From positions 38,922,012-38,986,011 of the forward strand of contig CM059971.1 of NCBI GenBank assembly GCA_030490835.1: a DNA stretch of 64,000 nucleotides. The letters run 5' to 3'. The notes under the pieces were generated by a model. The model saw nothing but the letters and a program-made list of their open reading frames with translations. It was not told the DNA's origin and ran no database searches. Position numbers and translations under genes: made by a program. The DNA is from Annona cherimola (Eukaryota > Streptophyta > Magnoliopsida > Magnoliales > Annonaceae). Position 1 is the first letter of the stretch; the number at the start of each line of letters is the position of its first letter. This document shows positions 23,631-35,695 of the stretch, piece by piece.

Positions 23631-25408
23631 ATGCGCCGAGGCAGGGTTGGTAAGGACATTATTATACCATTTGATTCGGAACTAGAAAGAACTTATCTGA
23701 GAAGACGTCGCAAGAGAAAAGAAGCTAGGAATCAACAACATACAATGGAGCGCATTGGGAATCAGGATGAGAATATTCATGCAGATCAACAGGGAAACCA
23801 AAGGGTTGAGGTTCCAATTCATCCACTACAAGATGATTTGGACCAACCTATTTGGGATCTCATTGAGTTTGGGCAAAATGCAGTCCAAACTAGCATTCAA
23901 CTCCTCCTGTTGACACCAACAATTTTGAGATTAAACCTGTAGAATTCCAAATGCTCCAATCTATTGGGCAGTTTGGAGGATTGTCTTCTGAAGATCCACA
24001 CCGCCACCTGCGCAATTTCTTACAAATCATGAACACTTTCAAGCAGAATGGAGTCTCCGACGAAGCAATGAGGCTACAGACTTTTCCATTTTCATTGAGG
24101 GATAGAGCTTTGGAGTGGCTGGATTCTTTGCCACTGAACTCTATCAGCACATGGAACGACTTGGCTTAGAAGTTTCTTGAGAAATACTTTCCTCCTGCCA
24201 AGTTAGCCAAACTCGAAATGGATATACTCTCATTCGAATAACATGGAGAAGAGACTCTATCGGAGGCGTGGGATTGATTCAAAGACTTGCTCCGAAAATG
24301 CCCACATCATGGAATTCAGCCATGGGTGCAAATCCAAATATTTTATAATGGTCTCCAGGATTCCACCCGTCATATGGTGGATTCGTCATCGAATGGTTCC
24401 CTGCTAAGGAAGAGCTATAGAGAATTGTACGCCCTACTGGAGAATATAGCAGCCAATACCTATCAATTGCCATTTGACAGAAGCCAAAGTGGGGTTTACT
24501 CTAATTGGATGCGGTCTCATCTATAAAGGCCCACACCGACGCTTTATCAAGGCAAATATAGAATTTATCAAGGCCTGCTAATGTCAATGTTGTAGGGGCT
24601 TCCACATTGCTGTCGTCATCAGCAGAATATTGTACGTGGTGTGGAGAATTCGGTCACCCCAGTGATCAATGTGCCTCCATCTGGAGTCCATTAATTACGT
24701 GGGCAACTTCCAGAGAAATCCAGCAAATCCTTATACAAGCAACTATAATTAGGGCTGGAGGAATCATCCCAATTTCTCGTGGAATAACCATGCTAGGCTC
24801 AATTAGCCACCAAGATTCTCATAGAAGCCATCTCAACAATAGCCAGGCGAACCAGTTCGAATCAACCCACCTCCTCGAGAAGGAAAGAAATCCGATCTGA
24901 AAAATTTATTCATGCAATTTACGCAATCCCAGATCACGACAAACAGGAACTTGGAAGCGCAAATCGGCTAACTTGCTTCAGCTCTAAACAACCGACCTTA
25001 AGGTGCACTAACGAGTGACATTGAACAGAATCCGAAAGGAAAAGGAAAGGAGCAAGTGCAAGTAGTTACATCGTCATTCAGACAGAAGCTGAAACTATAG
25101 CCGCTAGTCCTCCTATTCATCAGTCACAAGAGGCAGAGGAACCAGACACAAATCAAAATTAGCCAGACGATGAAACAGCCACTAACCAAAGGCCTCCTCC
25201 TCCATTTCCTCAAAGACTTGCAAAGAACAAGAAGGAGGGCCAGTTCAAGAAATTCCTGGAGATATTAAAACAACTGCATATAAATATACCTCTCATCGAA
25301 GCCTTGGAGCAGATGCCAAGTTATTCCAAATTCATGAAAGATATTCTATCGAAGAAAAGATGATTCACAGAATTTGAAATGGTGGCGTTAACAGAGTAGA
25401 CTAGTGCC
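23631..25408 (+). pseudogene. gag: gag of the non-autonomous Athila-like element
   Basis: Begins at the ATG at 23631 (MRRGRVGKDIII). After a frameshift near 23900 the capsid core reads [81 protein letters not shown] and SYRELYALLENIA, all standard for Athila/Tat gag. A zinc knuckle CTWCGEFGHPSDQC is intact at about 24634-24675. Frameshifts near 24530 and 24690 and several stops follow. The tail before protease (25180-25400) has PPFPQRLAKNKKEGQFKKF and ALEQMPSYSKFMKDILSKK, the usual Athila gag-protease linker. Confidence 0.93.
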
Positions 25409-26122
25409 ATGATGCAGAGAAAGCTTCCACCCAAGCTCAAGGATCCAGGGAGTTTTACTATCCCGTGTACAATCAGAAACCAGTACTTCGGGAGAGCTCT
25501 CTGTGATTTGGGAGCCAGTATAAATCTAATGCCCAAATCCATATTCAGAAAGCTGGGTATTGGGGAAGCTCGACCTACGACAGTCATGTTGCAACTGGCG
25601 GATCGGTCTATGACATATCCGGATGGTATTATTGAAGATGTTCTAGTCAAAGTAGACAAGTTCATCTTCCCAGTAGATTTCATTATTCTGGATTATGAAG
25701 AAGATCAGGATGTGCCAATTATCCTAGGTTGGCCTTTCCTTGCGACGGGCAATGCAATAATTGATGTACGAGCCGGAGAGTTAACCATGCGGGTGAAAAA
25801 TGAACAAGTCACATTTAGTGTGTTCAAGGCGATACAGAACCCGAATGCTCCAGAGGAATGTTTCATGATTGATATGGTTGATTCAGTGGTTCTAGGATCT
25901 TTTTCAACTGATAGTGAGGAGGACTCAAAGGAAATTATGTTGAAGGAAGGCTGCAAAATCGCTACAAGCATCGAGGAAGAGATATCTGTTTATGCAGAAG
26001 AACAATTCGCCCCTCAATTCATGCTTTAACAATTGGCCGAGCAAATGGAAAGCCAGGAAGTGAAAGAAGAAATTGATGAAGAAATAAAGGTTGATATAGT
26101 GGATAAAGTTGAAAATTAACAT
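25409..26122 (+). CDS. Athila-type aspartic protease region
   Basis: An open stretch of 206 codons from the ATG at 25409 to 26029, with a coding-like tail to the stop near 26117. The protease core is FGRALCDLGASINLMPKSIF at about 25477-25540. Leu replaces Ser/Thr after the catalytic Asp, which is normal in the Athila lineage. VDFIILDYEEDQDVPIILGWPF follows near 25675 with the second retropepsin block. The C-terminal part is acidic. It is the longest undamaged coding stretch in the window. It is probably the end of a gag-protease polyprotein rather than an independent gene, so the ATG is not a firm start. Confidence 0.88.
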
Positions 26123-27319
26123 CTTAACACGCCTCTAGTTTGTCTTCTTGAGTTTCAGGTGTAGCATGACTTAATTGATCAAAGCATAACCTTGGAAAGC
26201 AGCATCTTGAAGCCATCGTTATTTCAAGACTCTGAACAAATCTTCTGTAGTTTCTATGAAATTCAAGAAAAGAGGCTATCTGATCCAATTGAAAAGACTA
26301 AGAAGAGATCTGAACTTCCATGGTGCAACCTGCATAGAAGGAATTTCGATAAAGCAGGAATTGGTTAATCATAAGCAGGAACATCGGGCTGAGGACGTTA
26401 AACTTAGCGCTGAATGGGAGGCAACCCATTACTCATTTCCACTTCTTTTGATATGTAGGATTTTTATTTGGAGCTCAAGATCATGGATGTCATGCTAGGA
26501 AGAAGTTTGGGGGCCAAATTCAGAAAGGCGATTGAAGAACGGTGGCGCCGCGGCGCCCCAACATGGCGCCCCGGTGCCGTGATTAAGATCCCGAATTTTA
26601 CGGAGCGCATAAGTGGCGCCTAGGCACCGCAACATCTGTGCCCCGGCATCGAGTCGTGGACAGCGTAACCCAGATGAGTCATAAGAGTTCGGTTAGGGTT
26701 AAAACCCTAACCCCAAGCCCCGGTGCCGTTTTTCGTCTCCCTCTTCCTATTCAAGCCCAAGCAAGCAGATTCCACTCCATTCTAATTTCATTAAACTCCC
26801 ATTTCTTCCCTAATCTCATCTCCATTTCCTCATCATCATTTTCCATTTTATTTCCATCTTTTCCCCATTTCTAGATTCCACTAAAATCCACCCAAAATTA
26901 AGTATTTCCATCTCCAATCCTAAGCCCCATTCCTACCATACATTTCCTCTCCATTTCCCCTTCATTTTCCTCCCATTTTATCTCCCATTCTCTTCTCCAT
27001 TCCTGCCGGCGCCGGGTTTTCGAAGTCAGTCGATCGGCGCCTAGGCACCGCCCATCTGCGCCCCGGCGCCAGTGCAGACAGCCTGCAAGATTCCAAGTTT
27101 CCAAGCAAGCTAGTGGGTAACACCTCTTGATCCTTGATTGAATTGCTATTATTGATATATTGGATTCCTTGTGTGGGTCGAATGCAACAATTGGTGCGTT
27201 GGGATTGAGATTTGGTGATTGGAAGGGTGACTTAGAGTTTGGTTTGGAGTTGGCATGTTAATTGGTTGACATTGGTTGTGGATTGCCGTTTTGGTGAATT
27301 GTGTGTTCGTATTGGAGAT
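26123..27319 (+). other. Noncoding region replacing RT, RNase H and integrase
   Basis: No pol domain. Contains the conserved TGGGAGGCAACCCA block (26416-26429) often seen downstream of pol in Athila/Tat elements, a purine tract AAGTTTGGGGG at 26503-26513, GGCGCC modules (26543-26650 and 27007-27070), a pyrimidine-rich stretch (26780-27000), and a 5' leader for the next ORF. The short ORF at 26638-26874 is low complexity. Confidence 0.75.
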
Positions 27320-28430
27320 ATGGCCTCGTCATCTTATGCAAAGAGGAAGAAAATCCAAGACCCAGTCGATTTTGACGCAAACTTGCTTCATTTCAGCTCA
27401 GGCTTTTAAGCTGTATACGGACTCCTTGCAGAAACGACATTTGATTCCTGAGAGGGGGATAAAGATCGACTCATTCTCCGATGACTTCATAAATGACCTC
27501 AATGCCCGGGGTTGGCAAAAGTTTATAGCGCAACCACAGCCAGTTATTGTACCTGTGCTAAAGGAGTTCTACGCCAACACTGTGGAGCACGATCAGGGCA
27601 AGGTCAAGGTCCGCAGCAAGATAGTCTCGTCTCATCCCTAAGCAATCAACGCTTTCTACGAGATGCCTAATTTTGATCGCCCGAATTAATATGAGGCATT
27701 ATTGGAGGGAGAGGAAAGGGATATCAATGTTATCACCAGGGTCTACTGTGAACGGCCACCTACATGGAAGTCGACGAGAGGGCAACTAACATCTTTATAG
27801 CGCGGGGATCTACTCTATGATGGGAAGATATTATTCTACTTTGTCTCGGCCAGACTTATGCCGTCGACCCATGTGAGCGAGGTCACTATGGATAGAGTGC
27901 TTCTCCTACACGCTATCTACTCCGGTCTATCTATCAATGTGGGGAGGCTTCTATACAACCAGATATGCACTAATGCGAGGGCACCCCGAGGCAGCTACTG
28001 GTTTCCATCACTTATCACTGGGCTATGCAAACGAGCGGGAGTTCGATGGGAGGCAATAGAAGAAGTATTGAACTGTCAGGCCATCGTAGACGATCTATCA
28101 TTTCGCACACAGCCCCGAGTCCGAACCGCTGCAACTCATCCAACAGCACAACCACCTACTGCCTCCTCCTCTCAACCACCATCGACTAGTGAGAGGTTGA
28201 CCAACCTGGAGAACTTAATGGCAGCCCAAGCCCGGTTTCTGTAGCAATCTAATCGGGCTATGGAGGCACATTTTCGCAGGCTTATGAAGGAGCGGCACAT
28301 CGACATGAAGACCTTACCTCCATTCCCGTCGACACCTCCTGAGTTCTGGGCATGCTTCGGTCAGTCTTCACAGCAGCAGGGTGCAGAGAGCGAGCACGAT
28401 GACAACGACTCGACCGAATCTGACTCCTAA
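27320..28430 (+). pseudogene. Accessory ORF with 'putative plant transposon protein'-like domain
   Basis: From the ATG at 27320 (MASSSYAKRKKIQDP) to the TAA near 28428, about 370 codons after allowing frameshifts near 27405 and 27850 and stops near 27640, 27688 and 28243. The N-terminal half resembles the domain annotated in plants as putative plant transposon protein (PF20167, from memory): LIPERGIKIDSF, NARGWQKFIAQPQPV, LKEFYANTVEHDQGKV, and later PSTHVSEVTMDRVLLLHAIYS with INVGRLLYNQI. A Pro/Ser/Thr linker follows (PTAQPPTASSSQPPSTS), then a probable coiled coil (ERLTNLENLMAAQARFL) and an acidic end (ESEHDDNDSTESDS). Its place, between pol position and 3' LTR, is where Athila elements carry their env-like ORF. 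Function unknown. Confidence 0.8.
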
Positions 28431-29607
28431 GGGAGTTCCGGTTCTTTCTATTTAGTTTTTCATTTTGTATTTTTTTATGAGGTATCTATTAATATCATGC
28501 ATTGAGGACAATGCATCCCTCAAGTTTGGGGGTGTATACTTCTCGTTTATAAGTTTGTGTTTCATGTTTTGATTATATGTGTTAGATTGCATGTTATGTC
28601 AAACTCTACTCATGAAAATTATCTTGTTTCAATCCATTTTGATGAAAATGTGCAAGGTTGAGAAACATTTTAACTTGAAATTGATTTCATGAAAAATTGG
28701 TAAATCATGCTGAGGACTGTGTAAAGGAAAGTTGCAAGTGATATGTGAATGAATCGAGAGAATTTCATAGTACATTGTTCTAATTCAAGAACATGCTAAT
28801 CTTTTCAACTAAAATGATAAGAACCGAGTTAAAAAAATGTTAACCACGTACTTTAAGGGATTAAATGATCTCAGAGATGGTAAAATTTAACAAGTTTTTC
28901 TAATGGGATCTAAAATGGGTTAACTTGCATGTTCAGTATCCCTACCAAATTATCAGAATAATAAAATGGGGTGACTGACCTAAGATGAGTAACCGGTACT
29001 TGACATCAACAAATGTCAAGGTTCTTGTAAAAAGGCAAGAAAAAGTCACAGTAATAATGCTTTAAAAAAGGAACTCTCCCCAGATATCCTGAAATATGGT
29101 GAGGGGAGCCAAAAAATAAAATAAAATCAAACAAAAGATAAAAATAGCTCTCCAGATATCCTAAAATATGGTAAGGAGAGTCATGCAATAAGTTTGGGGA
29201 GGAAAGAATGAGCAGTTAGGCAAAATGGGATCCAGTGAATTACTATCATCTTCTTTGACCAGAAAATTATGCTTAAACTTTGTTTCACCTATTTTGTATT
29301 GATTTTCTAACCAGTTTCTTTTGATCAAGAGGAAGATTAGCAGGATTGAATTATTACTTTGTACTAGAGATACCGTCATTCACATGTAACTTGATTTGAG
29401 AATGAAAATGAAAACGCATGTCCTATGGTGAGAAATGGATGATTTCTTATGCAATATTTCATGTTAAGGTTGTTCTCTATCTTGTTGAATAGAGAAATGT
29501 GATGATTAGAAGCATAATTGGAATTAGGTTGAGTTGAAAATTTCATTTATTCATTCATTCATTCATTCATTGTGTTTTCATGTGTTGCTTGAGGACTAGC
29601 AATATTT
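28431..29607 (+). other. 3' noncoding region of the non-autonomous element
   Basis: AT-rich. Holds two extra purine tracts (28522-28532 and 29190-29200), a pair of similar hairpin-forming segments built on CCAGATATCCT...ATATGG (29077-29107 and 29151-29178), and an ATTC microsatellite at about 29546-29570. Confidence 0.7.
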
Positions 29608-29620
29608 AAGTTTGGGGGTG
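29608..29620 (+). other. Polypurine tract of the non-autonomous Athila-like element
   Basis: AAGTTTGGGGGTG directly abuts the 3' LTR start at 29621. Confidence 0.88.
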
Positions 29621-31123
29621 TGATAACTCGCGAAAATGCGAGTTATCATGGCCTATTTCCGACTAGTTTTGCATGTTAGTCTAAGAGAATGTGGTTAGTT
29701 TGCACCAATTTAGCTTAGTTGTCACTCACTTTGCATTTTAGGAGAAATATATAGTTTTTATGCATTTTTAGTATAAAAAAGACATTTATAGTTCATTTAT
29801 TTAGTTTTAGTGATTTTACAGGAAGGACGGACAACTATAACCGTACGAGTGAGTCAAATGAAGAACCGAGTAGAGTGAAGAAGCAAGCAGGCTGGCGCCT
29901 AGGCGCCAACCTACATGCCTTAGACAGATGTTCTAGCACCTCACACGGCAAAAACCTTCCAGTGAGATGGCGTCACCTAGGTGCCACTTCTCTAGCATGC
30001 GGAAACATCTCGAAAAGTTTTTAAGTCAAGCAGCCTCTAGGGAGTTGGCGCCCAGGCGCCGACTTGGGGCGCCCAGGCGCCATGGCGAATCCGCACATGT
30101 GCGTTTCTGCACGTGTGTCATACGAACTAAGAGAATTAAATAGACACCTAGGGATTCGTGCCAACAAAAGAGAGAGCCGACGAAGCACCTGCAAAGAGAA
30201 GAAAAAGGACTTCGTTTCCAGCGCATCCGAAGAAGAGATCCGATCTCATTGGTGGAAGCTCACGATATTCAGTTTTTCTTTTTCTCATTCTCTTTCCTTT
30301 TCTCTGTTTCTTGGAATACTTTCACTTTGTATGTAATGGGAGTTGATGCCATGTTCTTGAGCTAAACTTCCATAGATGGGAAGTTGAGATGAATTGGTAT
30401 CTAACTATATTGTTTGGTTCTTTTCTGATTCAGAAATGAATATTTGATTTCTATATGATTGTGCTGTGTCGATTTACCCTTATATATGTTGTCTAATGCT
30501 TTTTACAAGATTAGCTACCTTGTAAGATGATTTAATTGCAGAATTCATCCTTGGAAAAGGAAAATTCATGCCGGATCCATGTGTAGGGCATAGGTTTCTT
30601 CCTTTGTTAAGGGGAATTGTTTAATAGATAGGAATATACCGTTAAACCCTATGTAGTCATGAACAAGTTATGTATCTATCAATTCCATTTCAATTAATTG
30701 CTTGGGAACATAGCAATTGAGTGTTATGTAATTAACTTTATATGTGTTGGAAGATATATATATATATAAAGATTATTGAACTGGGACTAGGAAATTCCTG
30801 CACGATCTAAAGAAAATGAACCAATTCAATATGGTTTAGATTCAAGGATTCCCGACCATCCCATCTGTCATCCCCATTTGATAATTCCTCTTTGGTATTC
30901 CAATTATTCCGTTAAACTCTTCTCTATTTCTTTTACGTATTTTGTATTTTCAACTTCAATTATGAAATCCCTTTCTACTCACCGAAAGCAAATGAACTAA
31001 TTAATAATCCTAGTTGGGCCATATCCTGGTGGAAACAATACTCAACTCACTCTTTATTACTTGATCGGCACGTATACTTGCATTAAAATGAGCATTTTAA
31101 TTAGACATATATGCAACTCGTCA
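29621..31123 (+). repeat. 3' LTR of the non-autonomous Athila-like element
   Basis: 1503-bp copy of the 5' LTR. It keeps perfect GGCGCCTAGGCGCC (about 29894-29907) and CGCCCAGGCGCC modules (30049-30082) that are degraded or missing in the 5' copy. Confidence 0.95.
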
Positions 31124-31128
31124 TAGAA

Positions 31129-32935
31129 GAATCAATACATATTGTATTTGATGAATTTAACCAAAATCCCAAAAAGGAGGATGAGTTGAGTGATGCAGAT
31201 GAGGCATCAAGGAATCCAAAAGAGGAACAATTAGAACAACAAGGAGGACCCGAAACAAAACAAGAGAATTTCATGAAAGTGAAGGTAATAATTCCTATAA
31301 ACCTCCTACTGATTTAAAATTCAAAAATGATCTTCCAATTGAGCAAGTTATTGGCAATATCTATGAAGGAATAAAAACTAGAAGGTCAAGACATAATATC
31401 TGAGTAGAATTTGCCTTTGTGTCTAAAATTGAACCAAACTCCATTGATCAAGCTCTTAATGATGAAAATTGGATTGTTGCAATGCAAGAAGAGCTAAATC
31501 AATTTGAAAGAAATAATGTATGAAACCTAGTTCCTAGACCCAAGGATTGCAACAAATTAAACGAAAGTGGACTTATAGTAAGAAACAAAGCCAGATTAGT
31601 AGCCAAAAGATGTTCCCAAGAAGAGGAAATTGATTTTGAAGAATCCTATGCTCCTGTGGCTAGATTAGAGGCCATACGTATCCTACTGGCTTTTGCTTCT
31701 CACATGGATTTTAAATTGTTTCAAATGGATGTGAAAAGCGCATTTTTGAATGGTTACTTAAATGAGGAAGTATATGTTGAACAACCTCCTGGATAAGGAT
31801 CAATCAAAATTTGTTTTCAAATTAACAAAAGCATTATGTGGACTTAAACAAGTTCCAAGAGCTTGGTATGAAAGGTTAAGCAAGTTTTTGATTGATCATG
31901 ACTTTCGAAAAGGAAAGTTGATACAATATTATTTATCAAGTATAAGGATAAAAATATTTTAATTGTTCAAATTTATGTAGATGATATAATATTTGGTGCT
32001 ACTAACGAAACTCTGTGTCAAGAATTTTCTGAGATTATGCAGAGTGAATTTGAAATGAGCATGATGGAAGAGTTGAACTTCTTCCTTAGACTGCAAATTA
32101 AGCAACTAGCCAAAGGAATCTTTATAAACCAGTCCAAATACGTCAAAGAGATGTTGAAGAAGTTCGGAATGCAAAATAGCAAAGGAGCAAACATGCCAAT
32201 GAGTTCTACCATCAAGATCGACAATGATGAAAAAGGTAAATCTATCGAACAAAAACTATATAGAAGCATGATCGGATCCTTGTTATATTTGACTGCATCT
32301 AGACCGGACATTTTGTTTAGTGTTTCTATATGTTCAAGATTCCAATCATGTCCAAAAGAATCACTTCTAATATCTATAAAAAGAATTTTCAGATATTCGA
32401 TCAAAACAACTAATCTAGGGTTATGGTATCCAAATGGGTCAACATTTGATCTAATCAGCTACTCGGATGCAGATTTTTCCGGTTACAAAGTAGATAGAAA
32501 AAGTACTAGTGGCACATGTCAGTTTCTTAGAAACATGTTGGTTTCATGGTTTTCAAGAAAACAAACTAGTGTTGCTCTATCTACCGCAAAAGTCGAATAC
32601 ATTGCAGCCGGGAGTTGTTGTGCCCAACTACTTTGGATGAAATAACAACTTAACGATTATGGTATTGATTATCATAATATTCCAATTAGATGTGATAATA
32701 CTAGTGCTATTTGTTTGACTAAAAATCCTGTGTTGCATTCTAGAACAAAGCATATAGATGTAAGACATTATTTCATTAGGAAACATGTTGAAAATCATGA
32801 TATTTGTTTAGAGTATGTTAAAACTGATGACCAAATTGCTGATATTTTCACCAAACCATTGGCAAAGGAACCATTTTACAAGATTAGAAATGATATGGGT
32901 ATGATTGAAATTGATTATGAGCATAAATGATTAAT
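31129..32935 (+). pseudogene. pol: Sirevirus integrase end, reverse transcriptase and RNase H
   Basis: Resumes the copia frame (EESIHIVFDEFN). A charged linker and a frameshift near 31275 lead into RT: WIVAMQEELNQFERNNV (stop), then [21 protein letters not shown], missing the GTKWVFR segment, then [21 protein letters not shown] and [22 protein letters not shown]. After a stop and frameshifts near 31795 and 31955 the catalytic YVDDIIFGATN is intact (31974 on). 32037-32645 continues with LNFFLRLQIKQ, SMIGSLLYLTASRPDI and RNase H (SYSDADFSGYKVDRKSTSG, SRKQTSVALSTAKVEYIAA). After a stop at 32643, RNase H ends with SRTKHIDVRHYFIRKHVE, DQIADIFTKPL and a natural stop near 32928. The YVDDIIFGAT form is typical of the Sire/Maximus lineage. 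Confidence 0.93.
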
Positions 32936-34765
32936 CTAGATAGGGGGATGTGAAACCCCAACCTAAGTAGGATTCAATATATGTATTGAACATTTACATG
33001 TGATTTATAAGTGAATTTATTGAATTTTAAATAATTTTTGTGACTTTGCTAAACTATGGTAATTAGGGCTAAGGATTAGCAATGATGATGCGAGAGATCA
33101 TTATAAGCTGATATGGGACAAAGGGATTAAAGTGAATTGTTGGTGATTGAAATATACTAATTTATCATGGATAATGATTTTAAATTATTTAATATGAGTT
33201 ATGAGAATTTAAAAGGATAATTCTCAAGTTAGTGAAAAAAATACTAGAAAATTCATAACTCAACGCCTGTAAGGCGAATTCAAGTGAAATTTGACATGAA
33301 AGTTGATGACAATGGGCTTAGTATTATGTGATTATTGGGTTATGAAAATCCTTGATGAAATTAGTGAAATGATTTATTGATCATATTTCAAATCTAACCA
33401 TAACTTCAAACGGCTATAACTTGAGCTAGGAAAATCGGATTGAGATGAAATTTGAAACGGTTAAATGAAATTATGAGATTAACATTTTAAAAGGTTTATA
33501 TTAAGCATATTATATTAGAAAAATCTCTGAATTGGAAAAGGTGTATATGGTTGACTTTTACACCTCAATAGTACCATGCATTAATGACTTAGTGTACATG
33601 GAGTAAATGCAATTTTCAATGGACCAAATAGGTGTCAAATGCAGGCTCAATGCAGGGTATTTTATACATTAATATGTGTGGAAATTCTTTGAATATTTTT
33701 CTGGAATTAATGAGCTAAGGAGAGAGCTCAAACTAGCATAGCATGGTGACATGCATATGGATGTTCATGGGCTATTGCAGTTGTGTATTTTTTATTTACT
33801 TCTTAAAATAATTACTTTATCACAAGTATTGCCAAGATTGGAAATACTTTATATTAATGATTTTAAAGAGTTTGCTTACAAGTAGGCAAGCGAGCTTTCC
33901 AAAATATTGTTTCAAATGAATTTTATGAAATTTATGAACTTGCTTTAATAAGTTGGTTTCATAGTTGCTTACAAGATAAGCAAGTGAATTTTCAAGTATA
34001 ATGTTTATTTTCAAGTATAATGTTTATATTCAAGTATTAAAATTACTTGATAATGTTTATATTAATGATGTGGAGTATTGCTTATAGAGTAAGCAAGTTC
34101 AATTCTTGAAAATATGATGTGGGTTTTAAGATGGTTTTAATATAAGCAAGTTCATACAAGTGTGGTTTACAAAGAGTTTTATCTTGAAAGAGTTTGTCTC
34201 TTTCATAAAGTAATATTCAAAAACAAACCATGGAAATTCTATTTCCAAGGAGTTTTATTGAAAAATATAATTCTTTACAAAATGGTTTCTAGAAATAGAT
34301 AGATATTTTGAAATAGTTTCCGTTAAATGTCAGAAATTGAATTTGAAGATGCTTTACTCTGATGTTCTAAAATGATTTAAGGATGGTCAGTCCTACAAAA
34401 TGATTTGGTGGATTTTTATGTTTAAATAATGATCAAAAGATTATGCAAACTCCTCTATATATATAAGAGTAACAAGGAAGTGATGCGGACAAGACAGATA
34501 ACGCCATTACAGTGGATGGAAGAGAGTTGCATATGTTTTGCTCATAAAAATGTTATTAAGAAAAGTTTTGTCTCCGCGAGTTTTGAATTAGTTCAAAAGC
34601 TTCTTAAAATGAGAATTTCAAAAGTTGTTTAGCAAATCATTAAAGTTTTACAAAATATTGTCTTTTCAAATATTTCAAATGTTTGGTAAAATGGATTTAT
34701 TAAAATATTGCTAAACTCTTTAAGGGTGGTCATCCAAACATTAGGATTTAGAAATAGTTTACAAA

Positions 34766-34909
34766 AATATTTTATTTTCAAAATAATCACGCCTAGTTCT
34801 CAATTCGAGAAGGGCATAGTCTGCGGACAGAGTGGTTTAAAATATTTTATTTTCAAAACAATCATGCCCAGTTCTCAATTCGAGAAGGGCATAGTCTGCT
34901 GACTAAGTT
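34766..34909 (+). repeat. 75-bp tandem duplication in LTR D
   Basis: Two adjacent copies (34766-34840 and 34841-34909) sharing AATATTTTATTTTC, TTCTCAATTCGAGAAGGGC and CATAGTCTGC, with a few substitutions. Confidence 0.85.
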
Positions 34910-35388
34910 GGCTTTATACATATCAAGCTGAGGCTTAAAAAAGAGCACAGTCAAGTGACTGAGCTAAGTTTTGTGAAAATCATTGCTAGCATACGAGTGT
35001 GCGCAAAATGATGTAGTAGTCTCATGGTTGAGGCGGTTACGGACCAAAATGGTTGAAAACCAGAGCTCACCTCTACTTGTAGCCGAGTCGCTTAGGGAAG
35101 GCTGGAGGCTGGCGGTGCCCTCTCTGAAATGGGAGTAAGCTCATGAGCAGACGCCTGGCTCGCATGCTGTCTCATGAAAGGTTTCTTTCTTAGGGAAGGA
35201 TGATCACTTGTTAAGTGTCACCAATCTGAGGGTCAGAGACACAAATCTATATATTTTTGAAACATATATATGTTCCCTATGTTTTAAAAGTCCCAAAATG
35301 GGCAACTATTATGTTTAGTTTTAAATGGATTTGTGTTGGTTTTAAATGGATTTATGTTTAGTTTTCAGAAGATACCGAAAATATTTTA

Positions 35389-35695
35389 GGACATGAATAT
35401 GTCCGCCATGTCGGTTTAAAAGAGGTTTATATGGAAAAATATTTTTGGACATGAGAATGTCCGCATAGATAAAAGATTTCTATGCACATGTATTGCTTTT
35501 AAATAACTCTGAGTTGGGTTATAAAGAAATTTAACAGGATGATGTTTTGGGACAAGTAAATGTCCTCATGGGAAAAAAGGTTATAAGAAAAATGTTTTAG
35601 GACATACAATTGTCTTCATGTCATACGAAAAATATTTTTGGACATAGACATGTCCTCATGATAGATGAAAAATATTTTGGGACAAACAATTGTCC
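35389..35695 (+). repeat. Array of six GGACA-hairpin units in LTR D
   Basis: Six imperfect 16-base palindromes of the form GGACAn(6)TGTCC at 35389, 35447, 35550, 35600, 35640 and 35680. Each is followed by a CATG-like end and preceded by AAATATTTT. Unit 4 has a mutated right arm. Confidence 0.85.

Larger units (their letters stand above)
21993..31123 (+). mobile_element. Complete non-autonomous Athila-like LTR retrotransposon
   Basis: Has two LTRs (1472 and 1503 bp, TGATAACT to CTCGTCA), a tRNA-Asp primer site, gag and protease, an accessory ORF, purine tracts and an exact 5-bp target duplication TAGAA (21988-21992, 31124-31128). It inserted within a Sirevirus integrase gene; removing it with one duplication rejoins the reading frame. 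RT, RNase H and integrase are absent: only about 1.3 kb of noncoding DNA lies between protease and the accessory ORF. It would depend on another element's enzymes. Confidence 0.93.

Noticed and set aside
32936..32948. Taking LTR D as the Sirevirus 3' LTR because a purine run precedes it
   Set aside because: D ends do not match TGTTGG/CCAACA, D is flanked by an exact GGGGA duplication, and a proper Sirevirus tract and LTR occur at 38950-39975.
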